NCBI GenBank assembly: GCA_963969595.1
Contig: OZ018412.1
Location: 2,668,501-2,732,500, forward strand
DNA from: Neckera pumila
Taxonomy: Eukaryota > Streptophyta > Bryopsida > Hypnales > Neckeraceae
Length of the DNA stretch: 64,000 nucleotides
Reading direction: 5' to 3'
Every line of letters begins with the position of its first letter. Within the stretch, counting starts at the first letter, position 1. The position numbers were made by a program, and so were the translations under genes. The notes beneath the pieces are model-generated. The model saw only the letters and a program-made list of their open reading frames with translations, was not told where the DNA came from and did no database searches. Shown here in pieces: positions 58,028 to 64,000 of this stretch.

Positions 58028-58950
58028 CCCCTAAAGGACCATTGTCCCTTCGGGGGACAAATGGGATTTCGGGCAGATACCTATAGGCTGAATTTTTGTC
58101 GTGATTTCCTGAAACTTTTTTTGAAGATAAAAAAACCTGATAAGCTTCATAGGAATATAATTTTTTTTTCAATTGATGCCTGGGAACAAAAGTTATGCCC
58201 AAATAAGCTCAATTTTAGAGGAGAGGGGGCAGCAAAAAAAATTTGCAAAAAATTTAATTTAATTTAATTTTTTTTTTCCTTATAGATTATATTTTTGTCT
58301 ATTTGGGAAGCTTTCGTTCCTTCCATTTGGATTTTTTATGAGAAAGTTATGGACAATCTTGTTTTTCGGGCAGTTATAGCATCTTTTTGAAAAAAATTAC
58401 TCGTAGGATTCATTTTGGAATGCAGTTTTTGCATTTTTTCAACAAAAAAAGTTCCACATGGTTTAGTTTTTTTGCTAGAACGATCTCACCATTGGGATTA
58501 GTGCATTTTAATTCCATCTAAAAGCTATTAATATTTTAGATTTTCCTTCTATCTTGTACTATCTTCTACTTAACAATTATTTTACAAATGAAAACTAAGT
58601 TTTTTTGAATTTCTTTTTTTTTCCTAGACTCTTAACTCAATTCTCCACTATAAAGATTTAAATATCAAAACTCTGTAGTGCAAAAAAATTAAGTTAAAAA
58701 TGTTCAAAGTCAAAAAATCTAGTCCCGCAATGTGCTGAAAATCTTGTTTTTTTCACTTCAAACTCAAATATCTTGCAATTTGTGCGCTCAAAAATTCTGA
58801 AATTTTTTCCACACATTGTCATACTAGTTAGGTATAAGATCCTATGGTTGTATATGCAAATAAAACTATTTTCAAATTATTTTACTCTTTGCTCTAGAAA
58901 TGGCAATTTTAAGAGTTTTTGGCAGAAAAAAGGCCTTGGTCCTTTAGGGG
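58028..58950 (+). mobile_element. TTAA-family MITE (full-length class, well preserved)
   Basis: 923 bp between TTAA (58024-58027) and TTGA (58951-58954). Ends are CCCCTAAAGGACCA and TTGGTCCTTTAGGGG, a 15-bp near-perfect inverted repeat. Palindrome TGTCCCTTCGGGGGACA near the left. It is a good reference copy for the family; no coding frame spans it. Confidence 0.9.
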
Positions 58951-59706
58951 TTGAACATTGGAATTATAATGTACACCATTCATTGCTTATCCTAAATGTA
59001 CCTAAATAAGGATATTTTGTATTTCATAAAGGCTAAGACTTAAGGAGTATAATTTGAACAATGTCATGAAAAAAATACAAAATTTAGATGACAAATCAAA
59101 ATGGTGATTAATCCAAAAAATCCAATGAATTAATTTAATTTAGTTATAATAATGTCAACATCTTATTAATTGATATATTTTCATCTACAAATAAAAACAT
59201 ATTACAAAAACTATCCAAGTGTTAAATAAATATTTGTATAACCATTTCAATGAACAACCTATGTACTTCAACATCAAGACCATCATCACAATAAGCATAT
59301 GAACATAAGCATCAACAAAATAATGTTATCATGCTTGAGCAACAAAATATGTACAAATATTAGAACACAATAATATCAAAAGCAAATCATTGGGCATTTC
59401 ATAATAAATTCATATAGTCATATACCATACAACTACAAATCTTTCTCCTTTAACACCTTAACTTCTTCAATACCCAATTATAAAAGAAGATAAGACATCT
59501 AAAAAACATCAATCATTCAAGGAAGTTTTAACATTGACAAGAATCTATCAGTTAAAAATTAGTACTAGTATGTTCTTGCCTTTCCAAATTACATCATCTT
59601 AGATTTAAGAAGGTAACTTATAATTAATTGAACTAACAAAAGATGCATAATGAAGTATTCTAAAAAATAAAAGCACCCAAAACTGCAACTTAACAAAATA
59701 CTCACG
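58951..59706. other. AT-rich spacer
   Basis: No gene seen. Confidence 0.3.
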
Positions 59707-60421
59707 AGTGATTGCAAGAAACACTTCATGTTTTTGGCTCAAAACGCAGTTTTTGGCCATAAAACTAGCAATACTATGTAGTACTATGTTTCCGCAGCAC
59801 CCGTGCAGATCTCAACCATTGATTCAGTACTATGTAGTACTATGCAATACTATAGATTGCTGCAAAGTACTACAAAAGCCACTGGAAGTAAAAAATAGCA
59901 GAAAAGGAGTCTGTGCACCTTTTTATTTTTAATAATTAAAAAAAAATTCAAAAAATAAAAACAAAAAAAACATTTTGCTAGAGAAGATTGCACTCACATT
60001 GCACCAAAAAATTAATGTAAGAAATATTCTCCCTCTTCGTAACCTTCGCGCAAAGGAAGGTCACTCTGACCCCATGTGGACAACTAATATGTTGATATTT
60101 TCATAAAAATTCATTGTCAATCCTTGTAATGTTAGTAGACCTCCAACATGTCCAGTTTGTGGCTTCAAATTTTCATTTTTGGGTCAAAAATAGGACTAAA
60201 CCCCCCCAAAATGGCCAAAGTAGACACCCAATTGGGGGCAATTTTAAAATAGTAAACTAAATTTAAAAAACTTGAAAAAATTATTCAATGTCTGCAACTA
60301 CCATATATACCTCCATTCCAAATTTCATGCCAAATGGACAAACAATGCAAAAGTTATGAACAAAAAACCACCTGTCCGAGGCCAAGGGGACAAAAAATAG
60401 GACAAGTGTTTCTTGCAATTA
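59707..60421. mobile_element. Candidate TIR element, about 715 bp
   Basis: GTGATTGCAAGAAACACTT at the left and AAGTGTTTCTTGCAATTAC at the right are inverted repeats with 18 of 19 matches. Flanks show no clear duplication. The interior has GTACTATGTAGTACTATG-type repeats and no recognisable coding frame. Confidence 0.5.
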
Positions 60422-60544
60422 CCCCCACGAATGATACAAAAAACCACCATCAGACTCAAAATCTTGTGCCGTACCAGCAATCAAGCATCCTCCAAAGCAT
60501 CAATATACTTACTAGACATTCAAAACTCAATCACAACTACTCAA

Positions 60545-63078
60545 AGTGCAAGAATCATTGTATAGAAGTCCATCAACCTTATTGAAGTCTTCCAAAACAT
60601 TTGCATACTTGCCCATGAAGCTCTTATTGTCCTAGAACTCAATAAAATATAAATTTTTTGAAGCTTAAGATTGTTAGCTTTGTTCAAAATCTCAACTTGC
60701 ACATCATTCTCTTCATTGTCCAACGAATGTTCAAAGCATCACTAGGCTTAAGTTCATCAACCTTGTTGAAGTCCTCCAATGCCTCTGCATACTTGCCCAA
60801 ATTTTTCTTTACTGTCCCACGATTTTGCAATATTCAAACATCATTAGGCTGCAATTCATTAGCCTTGTTCAAATCCTCCAATGCCTCTACATATTTGCCC
60901 ATCATTCCCTTAATTGCTCCACGACAACGTAGAGTGAAAGCGTCATCAGGATCCAATTCATCAACCTTGTTCAAATCCTCCAATGCCTCTGCATATTTGC
61001 CCATCATTCTTTTAATATCTCCATGCCTCCCCAATGTCAAAGCATCATTAGATTCCAATTCATTAGCCTTGTTCAAGTCCTCCAGTGCCTTTGCATACTT
61101 ACCTAGCATTCTCTTTAGTTCCCCATGATTCTGCAATATCAAAATAGATTAGGCTCCAATTCATGAGCCTTGTTCAAGTCCTCTAATGCCTCTGCATACT
61201 TGCCCATCATTCCTTTAACGTCCCCAAGCCTCCGCAATGTCAAAGCATCATTACATTCCAATTCATTTGCCTTGTTCAAATCCTCCAATGCCTCTGCATA
61301 CTTGCCTATCATTCTCTTAACATCCCCACAAATGCCCAAAGTGAAAGCATCATTAGGCATCAACTCATCAGCCTTGTTCAAGTCCTTCAACGCCTCTGCA
61401 TAGTTACCCATCATCCTCTTGACATCCCCACGATTGTTCAAAGTAAGAACATTACTCGGCTCAAGTTCATTAGACTTGTTCAAGTCCTCCAATGCCTCTG
61501 CATAGTTGCCCATCATTTTCTTAACTTCACAATGCTTTCCCAATGTAAAAGTGTCATTAGGATCAAGCTCAATAGCTATATTCAAGTCCTCCAATGCCTT
61601 TGCATAGTTGCCCATCATTTTCTTAACTTCACTGCGCTGCAACAAAGTGAAAGCGACATTAGGCTCCAATTCATTGACCTTATTCAAGTCCTCCAATGCC
61701 TCTGCATACTTGCCAAACACTTTCTTAACTTCCGCACACTTGTGCAATGTCAAAACATCATGAGGACCCAATTCAACAGACTTGTTCAAGTCCTCCAAGG
61801 CATCTGTATACTTACTCATCAACATCTTAACAGAACCACGCCATTGCAATGTAAAAGCAATATTAGGCTCCAATTCATTTGCCTTGTTCAAGTCCTCCAA
61901 TGCATCTACATATTTGAACAACATTCCCTTAATAGCTCCACGACTTTGCAATATCAAAGCATCATCAGGCTCCAATTCATTAGCCTTGTTCAAGTCCTCC
62001 AATGCATTTGCATACTTGAGCATCATTTTCTTAACTTCCCCACGACTTTGTAATGTCAAAGCATCATTAGGCTCTAATTCATTAGCCTTATTCAAGTCCT
62101 TCAATGCATCCACATACTTGCCCATCACTTTCTTAACTGCCACACGGCTACTCAAAGTGAAAGCATTATTGGGATTTAGCTCATTAGCCTTGTTTAGGTC
62201 CTCCAATGCCTCTATATACTTGCCCATCATCCTCTTAACTTCCCCATGTCTCCGCAATGTCAAAGCATCATTAGGCTTGAGATCATTTGCCTTGTTCAAG
62301 TCCTCCAATGCCTCTGCATACTTGCCCATCATTCTCTTAATTGCACCACGACCCCGCGATGTCAAAGCATCATTAGGCTTAAGTTCATCAGCCTTGTTCA
62401 AATCCTCCAATGCCTCTACATAATTGCCCATTGTTCTCTTAACTGACCCACAACCCCACCATGTTAAAGCATCATTAGGCTTAAGTTCATCCACCTCATT
62501 CAAATCCTCTAATGCATTCGAATAGATGCCCCCCATTCCTCTCACACTCCCATGCTTTTGGAAACTCAAAGCATCATTAGGCTCAAGCTCATCAACCTTG
62601 TTCAAGTCCTCTACTGCTTTTTCATTCTTGTACATCATTCTTTGAACTTCACCACGACTCTGCAATGTCCAAGCATCATTAGGTTCCAACCATCAACCTT
62701 GTTTTTGAAGTCTTCCAATACATCTATATATTTGTCCATAACTTTTGCCCTACGACTGCTAGAAGTCGAAGCCTCATTAGGCTCCAATTCATCAATCTTG
62801 TTCAAGTCCTCCAATGCTTCTCCATACTTGCCCATCATTCTCATGAGTTCCCCACGCCTCTGCAATGTCAAAGCATCATTAGACTTCGCCTTGTTCAAGT
62901 CCTCCAAATCATCTACATACTTGTTGATTGCTCTCTTAACTTCTACATGACTCTGCAATATCATGTCATCATTTGACTCAAATTCATCAGCATTCTTCAT
63001 ATCCTTCAATACATATCTACATACTTGCCCATCAGGGTTGTCAATCTTGTGAACATCCTTCAATTTGTTGTCTTTAAT
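60545..63078 (-). pseudogene. TPR-array exon of a kinase-TPR protein, frameshifted
   Basis: A tandem array of 34-residue (102-bp) tetratricopeptide repeats of the type RGEVKRMMGKYAEALEDLNK followed by ANELEPNDALTLQS. Fifteen consecutive units are open in one frame (62689-61139). About three to four degenerate units precede them and about five follow. The exon starts after an acceptor (TTTTAG) at 63078. Lesions: a frame change near 63010; a one-base loss near 62690, where GATGAGTTGG has become GATGGTTGG; a one-base loss near 61145; an in-frame TGA at 60836-60834; and further stops beyond 60.73 kb. TPR solenoids mediate protein-protein contacts. Similar DLNKADxLEPNNA arrays fused to a kinase domain are, from memory, known in non-seed plants and gymnosperms, and the kinase exon upstream fits that. 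The alternative explanation is consensus errors in a live gene. Confidence 0.75.
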
Positions 63079-63745
63079 CTAAAATGCAAGGCTAGAACCT
63101 TCTTTTGCTCATTCCTTTTTAAGAGAATCTTGAATCTACAACTTGTGCATATGGTATAAGATTCACAATTTCCATGTAGACATACTCAATCCAATGATAC
63201 ATCTATGACTTGTTTAGCATGCACTTATATCCACATCTACAATACGTTTGCAGCGCAATCGTTGTTTAAGTAATGTATGAAATATAGTCATATGAGATTA
63301 GAAATACAAAAACTATATTCAAAGTAATCTTGAAATTTTCAATAGTGTATTGCAAACATACCTTGGATGTGGAAGTGGTACCTACAATTTCCAAAATACT
63401 GAAGTTACTTTCAAAATCTTACAATAATTGCATATTGCAAAGCTACTAGACACATCAAAAAACACAACCATTTGGACTCAAAAGTATAGTGTTCCATGTT
63501 TGAAATCTATTTGTCATTGGACAACAAGTATTAATACTATTCACTACAATATATTACATTTGCAAAATTAACATCCAATTTCTAATAGCATTTCACATGG
63601 ACATTCTGCATTCATGTCAATAATAGTTAGAATCTATAGCCATATCTTCACTTACTATACATTTATTCTCAAAAGCAAAAGATGTAAATTCTTCAAAAAT
63701 TCAAAGTCTTCAAGATTCAAATACTAACCTGTCATTAATACATAC
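63079..63745 (-). other. Putative intron between kinase and TPR exons
   Basis: Bounded by a GTATGT donor (63745) after ...RELKHVR and a TTTTAG acceptor (63079-63084) before the TPR exon. AT-rich, with no open frame. It is inferred from the splice signals and the domain order only. Confidence 0.45.
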
Positions 63746-64000
63746 CTCACATGCTTCAACTCCCGACAAATGTCATCAAAAGTTGGACGATTTCTTGGCT
63801 TTGGATCCCAACATTTTTCAATCAAAATTTTGAGTTCAAAAGGACATTGGGCAGGAAGAGTTGGACGATAACCCTCCAATATCATTGCCTTCATCTTTGT
63901 ATCTCTTCAATATCTGAAAAAGGCAATTCTCCAGTCAATATCTCATAGCACACCATTGCAAAGCTATAAATATCACATTTGCGAGGATACTTTGGTACTA
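63746..64000 (-). pseudogene. TKL-type protein kinase, C-lobe exon (partial, frameshifted)
   Basis: From the window edge the frame reads VPKYPRKCDIYSFAMVCYEILTGELPFSDIEE (kinase subdomain IX, with the usual DxYSF Asp), then loses one base near 63897. It resumes as MKAMILEGYRPTLPAQCPFELKILIEKCWDPKPRNRPTFDDICRELKHVR, including the subdomain XI CW...RP(T/S)F motif. The rest of the kinase domain (ATP site, catalytic loop) lies beyond the window. It is the presumed N-terminal part of the kinase-TPR protein encoded leftwards. Confidence 0.75.

Noticed and set aside
60658..62950. Several plus-strand frames rich in SSNASAYLPII
   Set aside because: They are reverse-strand readings of the 102-bp TPR repeats, which match the TPR consensus on the minus strand.
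60834..63063. 102-bp direct repeats considered as a CRISPR or satellite array
   Set aside because: There are no unique spacers, and the units encode in-frame TPRs with conserved residues.

Overview
The window looks like nuclear DNA of a land plant with a large, AT-rich, repeat-packed genome. The evidence is a plastid-type ADP-glucose pyrophosphorylase large subunit with spliceosomal introns, a plant receptor-like cytoplasmic kinase relic, a kinase-TPR relic of a kind I associate from memory with non-seed plants and gymnosperms, and dense short transposons. I cannot name the species. A non-seed plant (bryophyte, lycophyte or fern) is a guess.

Only one gene looks intact: the AGPase large subunit on the minus strand at 12807-15387 (5 coding exons, 531 codons). 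It reads cleanly through every splice junction and keeps the catalytic-type Arg, Asp and Lys residues. Two relics flank the window. A kinase-domain pseudogene lies on the plus strand at 1.7-2.9 kb. A kinase exon plus a long 34-residue TPR array lies on the minus strand at 60.5-64.0 kb; it has 15 repeats in one open frame but several frameshifts and a nonsense codon around it.

Most of the rest is non-coding transposon sequence. The dominant family has termini CCCCTAAAG.../...CTTTAGGGG, is flanked by TTAA, and is present in about 18 copies, often nested in one another. An empty and an occupied version of the same site are both present (4992-4995 versus 6533-7460), which shows a TTAA target duplication, as in the piggyBac superfamily. 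No transposase is visible. One member (38506-39253) is an almost complete inverted repeat. Two further families begin CATTAG and end CTAATG, apparently without a target duplication. A TA-flanked family begins AGGTRGG. There are also a Stowaway-like element, short A-tailed retroposon fragments with target duplications, and a 40-bp-arm hairpin at 37.5 kb resembling a MIRNA foldback.

Layout: 0-9 kb, MITEs, kinase relic and a duplicated AT-rich repeat; 9-12 kb, unassigned; 12-16.5 kb, AGPase and its upstream region; 16.8-34.5 kb, dense TTAA elements; 34.5-38.5 kb, local duplications and the hairpin; 38.5-43 kb, foldback and a four-element nest; 43-55.6 kb, mixed-composition sequence with unrecognised open frames and CATTAG elements; 55.7-59 kb, TTAA elements; 59.7-64 kb, a TIR element and the kinase-TPR relic. 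Nothing suggests an operon, phage, CRISPR or organellar origin.
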